The notes beneath the pieces were generated by a model. The model searched no databases. It had not been told where the DNA came from and saw nothing but the letters and a program-made list of their open reading frames with translations. Shown piece by piece: positions 1 to 11,504 of a stretch of 64,000 nucleotides of DNA. Location of the stretch: positions 744,001 to 808,000 of the forward strand of contig JAWPGT010000003.1 of the NCBI GenBank assembly GCA_034638255.1. Reading direction: 5' to 3'. Every line of letters starts with the position of its first letter. The stretch's first letter is position 1. This stretch comes from Coprinus comatus. Lineage: Eukaryota; Basidiomycota; Agaricomycetes; Agaricales; Agaricaceae. The translations under genes were made by a program, and so were the position numbers.

Positions 1-285
1 ATCCCTTTGAGGTACTTCAGAATCATCTTCATATCCATCTCCATTTCCATCTCGTTGAGAAATAGTACGTTTTGTACCAGCACTTAGAAGATTAGTTGAA
101 GCTTTCTTGGTTGGTAAGACCACTTCTGACTTTGTTGATGATGTCAATTCAGGTTGAGCGAATCGGTTTGAAGAAATGGATGATGAAGGTGGTGGTGATG
201 TTGAACGTTTACGTGTGGTAGTTGGACGTCCTCTTGCTTTTTTCTTGAAGAAGGGTACGTTGGGTTGCTCTTCGGTTGAGGCCAT
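1..285 (-). CDS. N-terminal part of a CWC24/RNF113-like splicing factor (truncated by window edge)
   Basis: An open frame reads leftwards from an ATG at 285 and is still open at base 1, giving 95 residues. It starts with a short acidic stretch, then a basic FFKKKARGRP...TRKRS segment, followed by a Ser/Pro/Thr-rich linker and an acidic patch. This order resembles the N-terminus of Cwc24/RNF113 proteins, which carry a CCCH zinc finger and a RING finger further on and act in the spliceosome. Those diagnostic domains would lie outside the window, so the name rests only on the lysine/arginine-rich N-terminal motif. The gene runs away from a possible small gene beginning at 410, leaving about 120 bases as a shared promoter. 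It could also be another nuclear protein with a basic, low-complexity N-terminus. Confidence 0.45.
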   Translation of the reverse strand, partial: MASTEEQPNVPFFKKKARGRPTTTRKRSTSPPPSSSISSNRFAQPELTSSTKSEVVLPTKKASTNLLSAGTKRTISQRDGNGDGYEDDSEVPQRD

Positions 286-409
286 TGGTGGTCGTTCAAT
301 GAACCGTGTGATGCACTGATGGCTGGCGTGATGGTATAACATAAGCCGAATCACGTGCCAGCTTGATGGTGTTCCAAAATTAGAATCCTCACCCAGATCT
401 TCTAGTGTG

Positions 410-598
410 ATGGCAGAATGGCCTCTTCTTCAAGGTTCAGGTTCACAAGTAAGTACAAACCGATCTCTTGATGCATTATCAACTAGTTCCCTTAAAAACA
501 CCAACTAAAATAGACCCCAGTATTACGACATTGCTGCGGTCGCGAACCCAGATGTCAAAAAAAGAGCGCGGCCAGGTCACCGGTCAGCAGGTTGGTAA
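410..598 (+). CDS. Possible two-exon microprotein (38 aa), unknown
   Basis: An ATG at 410 opens 13 codons ending at 448. A textbook donor (GTAAGT) at 449 and an acceptor (CCCCAG) at 520 then join to a second exon, 521-598. Phase is kept across the 72-nt intron and the product is 38 residues ending in a basic RPGHRSAGW tail. Short basic proteins like this occur among mitochondrial inner-membrane complex subunits, but I recognise no family. The start lies about 125 bases from the oppositely oriented CWC24-like start. A donor-like GTTGGT near the end might instead lead to a further exon. This is a candidate only. Confidence 0.3.
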
Positions 599-3285
599 AG
601 CAATACGGTCAGAAGGTGTTCTTCTTCTACTCTACTAAGACCCTAAATCCTGATTCAAATCCTATCTCCTTATGTACGCATATCAAGTTTTCATACTCAT
701 AGTACTCTACTTTAAATTTAGAATTACTAGTTTCAAACACGATACACCTCTTTAGAAACTTCTTCTGAATCACCGTGTGCATCATGATCCATGATCATGT
801 CCTTTTTTTTCCTTAGTAGTACTGAAAGGCTAAGGAGGTTAGTTCGCCGCTTTTTACCGTGAACCGTTGGGGAAACTCTGATTTGAGATTTTGATGGATG
901 GCGAACTTCTTGGGGGGGGGGATGGACAATTCTTGCTGGTAAGTAAGGTATATTTCAGGAATGTGTCAGTGTGAGCGTGATAGTTGAGTTGTTGACTTCT
1001 TGAGAAAAAGCTCCACTTTATCTATAAAGAAGCTCCAGTTATTATCAAATTGTAGTGGAGGTATAAGTATAGACCTGCGAATAGGATTGAGTCAATGAAT
1101 GTTCCTCTGGGAAAGCTAAGACTATTGCTGTCTAGTAGAAGCTTTGTTCTTGGACTCCACACAGAGAATTCAACCATGTGCTCTCTTAGGGTCAGAACGA
1201 TCCTTAAATTGACCTGAGGTGCTTTACTCGTAGTACTTTTTAAAAGGTAAATCCTTTTTGTTTTCATTAAACCTCAAGTAATTTCCACAATTTTACGCGG
1301 ACAGACCGAAATTAGCTTGGTGCCAAACGTCAAATATTTTAGTCTTAATAGTATTTAGTGCAGAAAAATGTAACAAAACCTTAAGTCCGTTTTCTAGCCC
1401 ATACCGTCGGTCAAATCAAAAATTATAATTTACACTTATTAGCTCTACCTCGGCTTGGTAGAACAACTAGAACTAGAACCTCTAGTCAATAGGTCATGGC
1501 TATAAATTATTGATAGGACGAAGTTGTCTGCGGTTCTTCAGATTCCAGGTTCATCTAGGTGGAGCAAGACAAACTTCGGACCAGCGTACAAGTTAAAATC
1601 TCCTATCACTGGTCACTGGCTATTGGATGCAAGTGGGTTCAATGCGAGTTCTAGTGCGTTGTGTGTCTATGTATACTGTACTGTGTATTTTCATCATGGT
1701 CACAGTGTTCTGTAAATCATACTATGATATCACCATGTCCAACTCGAACACCATAGAGCTAGTTGTTCATATCTATGAATGGCGATGGCGATTCCTACCC
1801 TGAACTTCTTTCAATGTTAAGGTAGACGCCTCGTGTTTTCGCAAGGATGTTTTATCCCGTTTCTTACTACAACGGTTTAGAATTTCATTTTAAACGAGGG
1901 TGCATCAGCCCTACGTGGTAAGTACGTACTTACATAGCTGCTTTTTTCATTTGAACAAGCAATGTATATCTCTTCCAGGTGGAAATCATAAAAAAAGAAT
2001 AGAAGCCCGGGCCCTTTTGAACACTGGAGTGTTAGTGAATGGAAGTTTACTTGAACTTTCCCTTCGCGAAAGATGCTGATGTCCTACTAGACTCTAGTGG
2101 AGGTTCAAGAGATCTAACTACATAAGCTTCCCGCCCAATATTTAATATAGGTAAATGATATTGTGATTACACGGGAACCTAAATTAAGTAGTCTCCCTTC
2201 ATAATCATTTCAATTATCGACGATCGAATTCTCTTGAATTGTATTTGCGGTATATACTAAGCTGCGATAGCATAAAAATAGGTACACTACAACTTTGGAT
2301 GAAATTAAAGTTTGTAATCCCATCCTCCAAATAGAGCGACTTATAATGACAGTGACTCGTACTACATATACATAGATCTTGGGCTCCCTAGGAATGTAAC
2401 TTAGTGGTTTTGACTCGCAGTACACATTGGCAGATTGACCGCGCAATTACCGAAGTGAAGCCGAATAAGTGGATTTCGCTTGGAGGTTATTCAGCGGTTA
2501 GCTATAGAGTAGAAAGGCTAATAATAGAAACCACTGAGCACCTACATTAGACCAACATTGATATTGAATATGGAATATTAACTATAACAAGGTCGTCTTA
2601 CATGGTGATTAAGTGCTCACTCGAGCCATCGGAATGCGGAAGTTGCGGGTGCACAAGAGAAAATGGAAAAAGTACCTGCGCTTGTTCTGGGCATATTGGG
2701 GCCGAATACGAAGTGTTAAGCGGGGTTTTGCATTCTGATTGCTGAATATGCAAACTGTCATCCGCTTGGTCAGACTGATGTTACGGTCTTAGTAATGCCT
2801 CTAAGGGCTGACGAGCGAGAGTCTTCCTTTCTTACTACAGAAACTAAAGATAGTAAAAAAAAATTGGTAATACTATTGATTCGGTACTGGAGACAGGACA
2901 TTAAAAGAATATGGGTGGTTGCATATTTGACACGTTGCCAGGGGGGCCGAGGCAGGAGAATTAATTGTTCAAAGCGGAATGGGCAAAGTGGCGGTGTATC
3001 ATAACAATCAGTCAGCTGTTTTCTGCCGGCTTATCCGCTGTGAAATTGCTGAAGATAAGGGCAATACGGAGGACAAAGACTTATGGAGAAATCCCTGGGT
3101 GCAGGTGAGGAGGGGAAGGGCGAAAAGCAAGGAGAAAATATTGAGGAGAATTAGTCAGCGAATTTGAAATGGGAGATGGCGGTCCGAACTGGGTATTCGG
3201 TTTTTGAGTCCCGACCATTGCCAGGTAATAAGCAATCATCTCTCCTTCTTCCACCATCAAGACGCAACCTTAGCCAGCAAGAGCT
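599..3285. other. Gene-poor stretch upstream of the bZIP gene
   Basis: I see no frame with a recognisable domain or a consistent chain of splice sites over these 2.7 kb. Open frames are under 80 codons and of random composition. A short run of Gs lies near 914-923. The last few hundred bases presumably hold the promoter and 5' leader of the bZIP gene. Confidence 0.5.
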
Positions 3286-4245
3286 ATGCCCACCCACATC
3301 CAGGGCCTTAACATTGTCCAACAGCCGCCATCCTCAGAAAACCAGGATCTGCTTTCTGGCCAGGCTTTCCCAGACATCTCTGCCCAACTCGATCTCTGGA
3401 CAAACCTCACCTTCGACTCTGAAGAAACTCGCAACGACGATGGATACCAGCGCAAGTCTGTAGGAGGAGAGGAGGAAGGTGCCAAGTCTCCCATCACTGC
3501 AAGTGGTGAAAAAGCCATTCATGATGGCCATGACAATGTTGTGACTGCCACAAACCTGGGAAACAACACTCAGCAATCAGCTCCTGCTGCCAATCTTTCT
3601 GGCTTTGATCTCTCTTCTTTCTTGTCTGGCTTTGGCATAGACCCTTTCGCCGATCTCTCCCATCTCTCTCAACAACCAGGTTCCATTGCTCCTTCTCTGG
3701 CTCACATTTTGGCTCTCCACTCACAAGCTCCAGTCTTCCCATCCCCAGCTCCTCCTCAATTTTCCCACTATCCTCTCCAATCTGTTGTTGGCTATCCCCA
3801 TCTTCCTCCGTTCGTTCCCACCAGCCATGCACCAAACCCTGTTCCTGCACCAACCCCTGTCACACCCAGCGTCACTACGGAGGAACCACCCACAAAACGT
3901 GCTCGTTCTCGCAAACTGTCCGTCTCGAGCCCTGTTTCTCCAGAAGGCTTCGAGTCCACGGGTGCTGCTGCAGAAGATAAGCGTCGTAGGAATACCGCTG
4001 CTAGTGCTAGGTTTAGGTTGAAGAAGAAGGAGAGGGAAGCTGCCCTAGAAGGAAAGGCAAAGGAATTAGAGACAAGGGTGAATGAGTTGGAAAGGGAATG
4101 TGAGGGTCTTCGTAGAGAAAATGGATGGTTGAAAGGTTTGGTCGTTGGAGTAACCGGTGCTGCTCAAGGCCCTACCCCATCTAATCTTTCACCATCTCAA
4201 CTGACAAGCCTCGCCAACGCTGTCTCAGGAAACAAGATAATTTAA
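3286..4245 (+). CDS. bZIP transcription factor, CYS3/MetR-like
   Basis: A single-exon frame of 319 residues. The C-terminal third holds a clear bZIP: the basic region begins at residue 231 with DKRRRNTAASARFRLKKK, whose N-T-A-A-S-A-R-F-R core is the DNA-contact signature of the Neurospora CYS-3 / Aspergillus MetR type. A leucine-zipper heptad stretch follows at about 258-290. The first 200 residues are rich in Pro, Ser and Gln, as in activation domains. CYS3/MetR factors switch on sulfur-assimilation genes; applying that role here is inference from the basic region, and a Gcn4-like or other fungal bZIP role is possible. The start is the first ATG of the long frame, before a short Gln-containing segment and an acidic/aromatic stretch. 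No intron is needed. Base composition matches the neighbouring genes. Confidence 0.85.
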   Translation: MPTHIQGLNIVQQPPSSENQDLLSGQAFPDISAQLDLWTNLTFDSEETRNDDGYQRKSVGGEEEGAKSPITASGEKAIHDGHDNVVTATNLGNNTQQSAPAANLSGFDLSSFLSGFGIDPFADLSHLSQQPGSIAPSLAHILALHSQAPVFPSPAPPQFSHYPLQSVVGYPHLPPFVPTSHAPNPVPAPTPVTPSVTTEEPPTKRARSRKLSVSSPVSPEGFESTGAAAEDKRRRNTAASARFRLKKKEREAALEGKAKELETRVNELERECEGLRRENGWLKGLVVGVTGAAQGPTPSNLSPSQLTSLANAVSGNKII

Positions 4246-5105
4246 AAATGTATTATTCGTCTATGTTTATGATTTTATGGCCTTACGCTCTCTCTATGTC
4301 TCTCTATGTCTTATTGACCGCATTAAAATTAATGCGATTATCCTTTCCCCCATGTTGTATAATATCAGTTTTTTTTTTGTTCTCCTTGACACCATTCAAT
4401 TCGATGTGGGGATGTTTGGGGCTATTCAGTACTATTCAATGTTGCGGGTAATCTCATATTTATCGCATGATGGGAGACAAGAGTTAGAGAACGTGTTTTA
4501 ATTGATCAGAGTCGGCAGGGGATTACACTCTGCCGGTACAGATCGAAAGGTTTAATTATATACCGGTTCCGCTCTCCCGCTTCAAAAAGTGAATTGGGTG
4601 ATTTATCGGAGGTTGGCAAGAATTCGGATTTGTGGAGTAAATGAAAGAATAGGATAAATAGATGGTAGTGAGCGAAGGAGAGAATTGGGGAGAGTTACTT
4701 TAGTCACCGTAGGAAAAGCAAAAGCTATAAATAAATAATTATGACCCTACCGATTCTTACCAATTACATCTTGAGGGATCGGTAGTACTCTGTGGTACTG
4801 GTAAGTAGCTTATCAATCTAATTCTTATTTCTCCGAGTCTTTCTGTGATATGGTAAGACTCTACACCGGGATCGGGTGTCCAACATGAGCATGTGCTAAT
4901 ATGCGAGCCTCGTAATCACAGTTTATACATAAATGATCAGGACTCTACGGCAATGACAAAGCACAATAAATGCATAGTGCATCTTACATAGTATGTACAC
5001 TCAGTGCTTTAGTTAGAGTTGCAAGGCTAATTGGTCTGTGTTCGAGTTGGCACAGTATCACTACACCGAAAGAAAACCGAAATTATTTGATTTCTCGACT
5101 AGCCT
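4246..5105. other. Intergenic region after the bZIP gene
   Basis: This holds the presumed 3' untranslated region of the bZIP gene, including a T-rich tract near 4370. No coding signal is seen until the retrotransposon relic at 5106. Confidence 0.45.
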
Positions 5106-5288
5106 GTAGCAGATGCATTGTCTCGCATAAATTTTAAAGAATGTTCATATGAAGCAGACGCCACACATTTATCACCATATGACCGTTTAGACGAACTGGA
5201 AATACAAGTCTGCTCAGTCATAGAAGCAGCACAACAAGCACCATTACGATGGACTCACACACTAACGCATGACAATAAGATATTGTAG
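5106..5288 (+). mobile_element. Ty3/gypsy retrotransposon relic (end of RNase H region)
   Basis: One frame of 60 codons begins VADALSR, the highly conserved end of the RNase H domain of Ty3/gypsy polyproteins (usually NPVADALSR). It is followed by an acidic, aromatic linker (SPYDRLDELE...) and stops at 5286-5288. The codon two positions before VADALSR, where the usual Asn would be, is a stop (TAG), so the fragment is dead. No LTRs, integrase or reverse transcriptase motifs are visible around it. It is a short isolated remnant, not an active element. Confidence 0.7.
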
Positions 5289-5459
5289 AGGTCAACAATA
5301 TATTAGCGATTAACACAGATGATGAGCTAAGACCTCCATCATCGAGGTATACAAAGTCGATGAATTCAGCTGTATCCTTCTGTATCTCAAGGTCATTGCT
5401 GAAGGCTTAAACAGGCTAGCACCATAGCTCATAACTACGTTTGACCCGTCTTCAAAAAA

Positions 5460-5815
5460 AAGAAACAATCTCGTTCCAGGGGTGAGAAGGTTTTGAACAA
5501 TATCCGGCTTGAGCTTGGACTTTGAACAGGTTGAATATTGTTGACATGGAATTTGACGCCTCTTGACAGGGGGACCGGGGATTTCTTATTATATGTGTAT
5601 TGAAGAAATGCATAGCACCCTGAAAGAAGTAACGTCGATTGTCAAATTATCCCCCAGCTCGTGAAGTTTTCTGGTTTGAACTTTGAATAGCTGAGCAAAG
5701 ATTTGAATTTTGACTCGGTTTGACGTTTTGACAGGAGAACCGAGGAGTATTCTTTTTATATGTTAGAGAAACCTGGGCCTGAGAGAAATACGCAACCCTT
5801 TGGGAAGTAACGTCA
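5460..5815. repeat. Degenerate tandem duplication, about 178-bp unit
   Basis: Two adjacent diverged copies of one unit, roughly 5460-5637 and 5638-5815. Matching landmarks recur in the same order: ACTTTGAA, then TTGACAGG followed by GACCGGGG or AACCGAGG, then TATATGT, then a block ending AAGTAACGTC (5627-5636 and 5805-5814, offset 178). The repeat is non-coding and close to the gypsy relic, so it may be debris of another element. Confidence 0.6.
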
Positions 5816-7011
5816 ACCATTTTTGCACAAAATGCTGTTCCGCGATGGTCAACTAAATGATCGAGTTAATTGACATTGCAAGAAAATTAAAGCGATGCCG
5901 ATGACGGAACCACCTGGAACCACCATATAAGATAATTGTATATCGGGAGGTTTTATGAAATACCGTGAGTACAGCCAATAATTGACCGTTTACCGGCTTC
6001 AAGAGTAGCGCAAGGTGCTTCAGTCTCCTCCATACAATAGTCAGGACAGGGCAATGTGATACATCATTATATCTCATGGCATATACCAGCACCAGTATGT
6101 CACTGCTCAGCTTCCGAAAGAAAAGTCAGTACCCAGATTTGGATAAACTACCTGAGGCCTAGTTTCGGCATTCCACCGTGCATGTCGAAAAGGTGATTGT
6201 TAATGCCACCGCGTATTTCGCAGTTCCAACAGAAAGCGATAAGAGAGGTCGTTTGCTGCGGAAGTAAGATTCCCTTGGATTCCCTTGATTTTGCAAGAAT
6301 GGAACACCAATTTTGTTAGGAGAACAAGGGAGAACACTGGATTAACGAGATGCAACCGGGCCACATGTTATAGTGCGTGATTGATCATGTGGGATATCAA
6401 CATCAGCAATCTATGGAGGTTTGGATGAAGGCGGTTTTGAAACACTGCGTTTTCGTATAGCTTGTAGTGAAACTAATCTCGAGAGATTTGACAGGTCGAT
6501 AGATATATGCTCCGGGTACCAGAACAGAATCCAAGTGATTCACAGGGGGTTGTCTAAGTATTCAGAAAAGCACGGAGAATTACACTTTAAAAAAAGTGGT
6601 GCATACTTATATTGCTTCCTTGGCCATTGTCGGATTTGGTTCGGAACAAGCGCGAGAGCACTTTTGATCCAATGGGTTTCGAGCACGTAGTTGGTTCCTG
6701 AGGACGTATTTATGAAACGGGTATGAAACCCATTGCTTGTAAGAGACAATATGAGGCACTGTCGTAAATGAGCTGTCTTTGAAGAGAGTACTTTACTCTG
6801 ACAAGGGTTGCCGGGGTACAACAATTAGCGACACATAAATCTTGGTTGAAATAAATAATCATAAATAAAAGAATACATAGCACGTGGAACCGACTGCTCT
6901 AAATGGCAGTTAAGCCAGAGTTAAGCAGTCTGATCAAGTTGCCGTCGTAATCCACATCTACAACGTTCTCCACAACCGCATCGACAGGAATATAGGTCTG
7001 TAGCTTGGAAT
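5816..7011. other. Intergenic region before the LysM gene
   Basis: No domain or splice-consistent frame was found. Two overlapping opposite-strand open frames near 6421-6824 have no recognisable content. The last hundred bases are the likely promoter and leader of the LysM gene. Confidence 0.45.
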
Positions 7012-8358
7012 ATGCGTTATGAGGGTGTAGTACAGGATAACAGGGCTATTTACTCTTCTGCAATCCACTCCCAAAAGCCCATCACCAGACGCCGACAGTC
7101 TGGGTCTACCAGTGACAACAACAGTTCTAGGGACGGCCCCACAAATCGACTTGGTAGACACAGAACGGAAACCACTAACGGCCGTCCCAACGGTGGTTCA
7201 TCTCATCCCCTTAATTTAAATCATTCTGCTTTGCTGGATTCAAGCAGTGTAACGAGACCACACCTCTCTCGTGTTATGAACAAACGTGATGGCGAATATC
7301 AAGAGGATAATGACAACTACGTTGATTCAACTATTAGACAGGAAGACGAGAAGGAAGTGTTAGTCCATGAGGTGAGAGCTGATAGAAACCATAGTCACCA
7401 TCAACTAACAAATGACTTCGTATGTTAGATCACACCAACTGATTCACTAGCCGGCGTCTCTCTTAGATATGGGATTAGCCTTGCGGACTTGCGAAGAGCT
7501 AATCAGCTATGGGCAAACGACCCTATTCATCTTCGCAAGGTGTTGTACATTCCTCTGGATAAATCACTTCGGGCTCGGGTGCTTAAGCAGGAAACCGAAG
7601 CACCTCTCATAGACTTCTCCTCTTCGACCTCTAGTCAAAGCTCTGACACTACGGCAGACAATGAAGGGACAAAATTGGGGCTAACATCTATGCACCTAGG
7701 CTTTCAACGAGTTCCGGTGTCCCGGTTGTCATTCTTCCCACCACCATCTACCACTGGTAAAACCCGTTCAATATCCTCAACACCGTCCATTCACAAAGTC
7801 TCCAATCACAAATATCCAACTACACATTCACGATACAATAGTTCGCCGTCCTCATCTTTGACCTCTATTCTTACCGCCTTGCCAATTGCTGCTTCTACAC
7901 GGGACGATATTTTGGCACGCATATCATTTGATAGTGCCAGTTCCAGTGTCAGCGATAGGTCGCAAGCAAGTCGAGAACATGATGAAGGACTTGAGATGGA
8001 CGTAGTTTTTAACGGAAATGCATCCTCCATGCCTGCCGCGGAAAGAAGGTCCACCAGTTCCAGAGTCACATTGACACCCAGAGCTAGATATCATATACCC
8101 GACGTTTCATCCTTTGCTCCTGAACCCAACGCATCTTCAACTTCCCGGATCAATCATCTCCGACAGGCATCATCACCACCTCCTGTTGTGTATATACCCC
8201 AAATACCAGATAATACCACCGTTAGGACAGTACAAATGGAACCTTCACCCATGATGAAACTCCCCTCTTCACGATCTCGCGTACCTCAATCCAACAACTT
8301 AAAAAAAGCCAATGGTGGAGGGCGCGTCCAAGTTGATGACAGCCTTATCGAGCTGTAA
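7012..8358 (+). CDS. LysM-domain protein, intracellular type
   Basis: Two exons, 7012-7371 and 7429-8358, with a 57-nt GT-AG intron that keeps frame, giving 430 codons (429 aa). The splice falls inside the LysM domain, which reads VLVHEITPTDSLAGVSLRYG then ISLADLRRANQLW and ends in a VLYIPLD strand (about residues 116-165). The N-terminal 115 residues are Ser/Asn/Arg-rich and there is no signal peptide, so this looks like the cytosolic or nuclear LysM proteins common in fungi, not a secreted chitin-binding effector. The C-terminal 250 residues are Ser/Pro-rich and probably disordered. LysM folds bind N-acetylglucosamine polymers in secreted proteins; the role of the intracellular group is unclear. 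An additional upstream exon cannot be excluded, because the first ATG of the frame has no strong support. Confidence 0.8.
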
Positions 8359-10524
8359 AGTTATTAACGGTCGGAGAAACCCCAGTCTCCTTGTATCATA
8401 TTCCAAGTTCGTACATAAGAATCAACTCGTATGTGATGTTTCATTTCTCATGGTGTCTTCTTTCCAGTTAGTTAACAAATAACAAACACCAGCTTATCTC
8501 ATATAACAGATAGTGACCAATCTGAAGCGAACGCATGTTTAATTAATGCATTCCTGATAGAAGGTTGTGATATTTGTTTGATGTTTGATCACGTCTTGGT
8601 GTTAATCTATCTTTTATAGGTCCTCCATTCTCCTGGTCAAAACTCGAAACCTTGAGCTTGACCTTGGGGCGTGCCAGTCCTGTTAATATGGTAATTACCT
8701 GTTATGATGGCCGATCGTTCTCATAGTGCCAGACTCCAGTTCATGCTTAGAACACAATGATTGACACATTGTTGTACTAGTAGTACATCAGAGTACTACT
8801 TGAACCAATCTTCCTTTGCTATGATTGATCGTGGCGTCGTCTGCTTTGATTTTCAGAGAACACCGCAAAGCTGCCCGAAGGAATCCCAAGAAGCACAAGC
8901 CCTCTGTAATAGAAGAGCCTGTGATATTTTATATTATACATATATAAATACATCATTGTTGAGTGCTTTCTTTCAGGGTATTATATCAGTTTCAGATTCT
9001 AAAAACATAAGGGGCTGCGCCTCTTCGGAAAAATGGAAGAGATTGAAAGACAATTATAGCTGAGTCTTTAATAATGGCTGTGACCAAGAACACGAAGGCA
9101 AATCGAACGTATCATGATTCTCTGGTATAGGTTTTAGGCGAAGTTACTACTTTGATGTCCCCGTCTCCCAAGCAAACGATGTCATCATGATCATGTTCTA
9201 CTTTCTTTCCCACTGTGATATATTTTGGTGAAGAGCAACTTGGGAGTCATGCTGACTCAAGTCCTTTTTATTTGGGTAGCTGCCAGGATCCACTGCTGGT
9301 TAAGATAGTATAACCGGTTAGAGATTAAAACCTGCTTAGGACACAGCAAATCGCCGGATATGTGATTGACAATCGAATAGCAAACGGCTTCTATAATGCT
9401 GTTATTCATCAGACTATATGTAATTGACATTTGAGTCACTCGTGGTATTCATGAGATAGCAGTTATTTATGACAATGATCAAGATGAGGATCAGTTTAGA
9501 AATTAATACTCTTCATCGTAGACACAATCAGCATCATTGGTACATGAGGAACGGAATCGGACCCCTTGGAGTCCACCTCCTCTACTCCATTTTCTTCTAG
9601 AAAACGAGAGAATGGCGAAGAAGTCGAAGGGGATCCAAGGATGTACTGCGTCTCCCGAGCCCCGAGGTGTTCGAATCCGATAACTAAGTAACACCAAATT
9701 TGTCCTTTTCATGAGCTTGCCTGCTAATGCTACTAGAGGCCTAGGTTGTCTTCGGTATTTAAAAGCCCACTATGTGAATTTATGTGATATGATAAGTGTT
9801 GTATAATGTTGGCTTCCAAGAAAGCAATCCACGATTGATCCACGGGGTGGAATGGAAGAATGCCCACAATCGAGATCATGAAATGGGAATCACATAGATA
9901 TGTTTGTAATACCTGGGATGTACACGTCGTCGTGTGTAATTTATACCACACACAAACATATTCTTTTAGATACATAAATTGTACCTCCTCGACTAAATGT
10001 CCGCGATTATGGGATGATTCATAAGATTTCTTTTGAAGTGGTCTTTTTTTGGGTTTGATCCCCGGTTTGAACTTGGGAAGAACACCTTTCACTGAGACTG
10101 TGAGCCTGCCGGGCGCGCAGTTTGGGTCGGTTGGTTCGAAGGTTTCGTCCTTTTACTGTGCCCGGTTCGGTGATACACCTTTCTCAAGCGCTTCTATGAG
10201 ATCGCAAGGCTATTTTTTGTACTCACCAGCCAATGACCAACTATAACAACCCTGGGCAGAGGATTTACACAATTATATTCGACAATCCACAGGTAAATAA
10301 TCAGTGATCGTGGCTGTGGCTGTGAATGCACTTCTCTCGAGATAAGATACTAGTTGAAGCGCTCAATATGTATTAATAACGCCAGACAGTATGCATGCGA
10401 CAGCGACTCTGAATTCCTTTGTCACAACAGTTTATCAGGGAAATTACAGATAGCAAAACAAAAGCAAGAAACGGTAAACGTTGTAACTCGTAACGAAGTC
10501 CCAAGGACTTCAGAAGTGACTCAA
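8359..10524. other. Gene-poor stretch
   Basis: No recognisable gene. A minus-strand frame without stops around 9500-9700 has protein-like composition but no start, domain or partner exon. A GC-richer island near 10100-10200 is unlike its AT-rich surroundings but carries no motif I know. Confidence 0.4.
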
Positions 10525-11368
10525 TCAAAATCCTTTGTCATATCCTCCCTTGGCGTAGAAGTCTTGTACTTGTTTAACAATAGCACTGAGCGCAGTGAGC
10601 CATTTCTCGAGTTCCACATTCACTTCTTCTTGCGATGAAGGCTCGGCCCCGTTGGGGTCGGCGGCCAATTTTGCGAAAAAGTCCACACGATAAGGGCAGG
10701 CTTTCATTGCAACCTGTGGGAATGGAAACAGTTAGTGATACGAGAAATCAGTATTAATACCATTTTTACACATACGGAAAAAATTCCCTTGACAATGAAG
10801 TTATGGAATTGTTTCAGACTCGCCTCATATCCTTTGGTAAAGGCAACGGATAACTCTTCAGATTTATTTGCCTGCGCGTTCTGTAACGATTTGCAAGTAA
10901 AGCTAAGACCACGCATGAGCCATAGAAGGCCCTCTGTAGCTGTACGCTTCTTTTCTCCTTGTTCGTTTTTAACAAGGCTTTCGAGAGTGCGGTTTAGCTC
11001 TGGATTGGTTTCATACCGAGCTTTGACTTTCTATACGATTTATGTGAGCCGTCTTAATCTATGAGAAGTCAAGATGTTAAGTAGATCGTACAGCGATGTT
11101 TCCCGACAAGTCGGATTGTACCACTCCGAAAGCGGTGGAACCAAGGAGATCTGGTGTGGGTATTGTCGGAATGGAATATATCTTTTGATCGGTGTGTTGT
11201 TACTTACCGAAGAGGCCTACCAATCCTTTCGCCGCTTCCAAAAAGGTGGCAGTATCGACGCCACCATCGGTGGTTACATCTGCAAAGGACTGATGCAATA
11301 TATATGAGAATGCAATGAATATGTGGTTAATAGATAATCACCTTGACTGATCTCAAATAAGGTGCCAT
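10525..11368 (-). CDS. GLTP: Glycolipid transfer protein (GLTP / HET-C2 family)
   Basis: Five exons on the minus strand: 11342-11368, 11208-11289, 11092-11150, 10776-11030 and 10525-10713. All introns are short GT-AG and phases close to 204 codons (203 aa), matching the family length of about 200-210. GLTP proteins shuttle glycosphingolipids such as glucosylceramide between membranes; Podospora HET-C2 takes part in heterokaryon incompatibility. The sugar-headgroup pocket residues are visible: D50, N54 and K57 in SDLSGNIAKVK, W93 in EGLLWLMRGL, and H132 in SLKQFHNFIVK. The start MAPYLRSVKSFADV is typical. It is divergently arranged with the methionine sulfoxide reductase gene, with starts only about 136 bases apart. 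Nothing looks broken. Confidence 0.92.
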
Positions 11369-11504
11369 AAGAGTGGATGTATGAGGAAGAAAGAGATTGT
11401 ATGATGTCAATCCCTGCGTTATGCTTAGTTGCTAAGTAGCAGCGATCATCTAATCACCTAATCTAATCACTCGTTTATTCCTTTTCACCGCCCAAAACTA
11501 CAAA
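11369..11504. promoter_or_regulatory. Shared promoter between GLTP and fRMsr genes
   Basis: These 136 bases separate two outward-facing start codons, so both promoters must lie here or overlap the genes. It holds a repeated AATCACC/AATCACT with CTAATC elements; I can assign no known factor site. Confidence 0.4.

Noticed and set aside
4248..4501. Two small frames right after the bZIP stop codon
   Set aside because: Hydrophobic frames from T-rich 3' untranslated sequence, without start context or domain.
8761..9063. 100-codon plus-strand frame
   Set aside because: Composition is random and no splice partner or domain is visible.
9503..9712. Minus-strand open frames near 9.6 kb
   Set aside because: Two overlapping frames look partly protein-like, but neither has a start, splice partners or a domain. 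Possibly a relic, not supportable as a gene.
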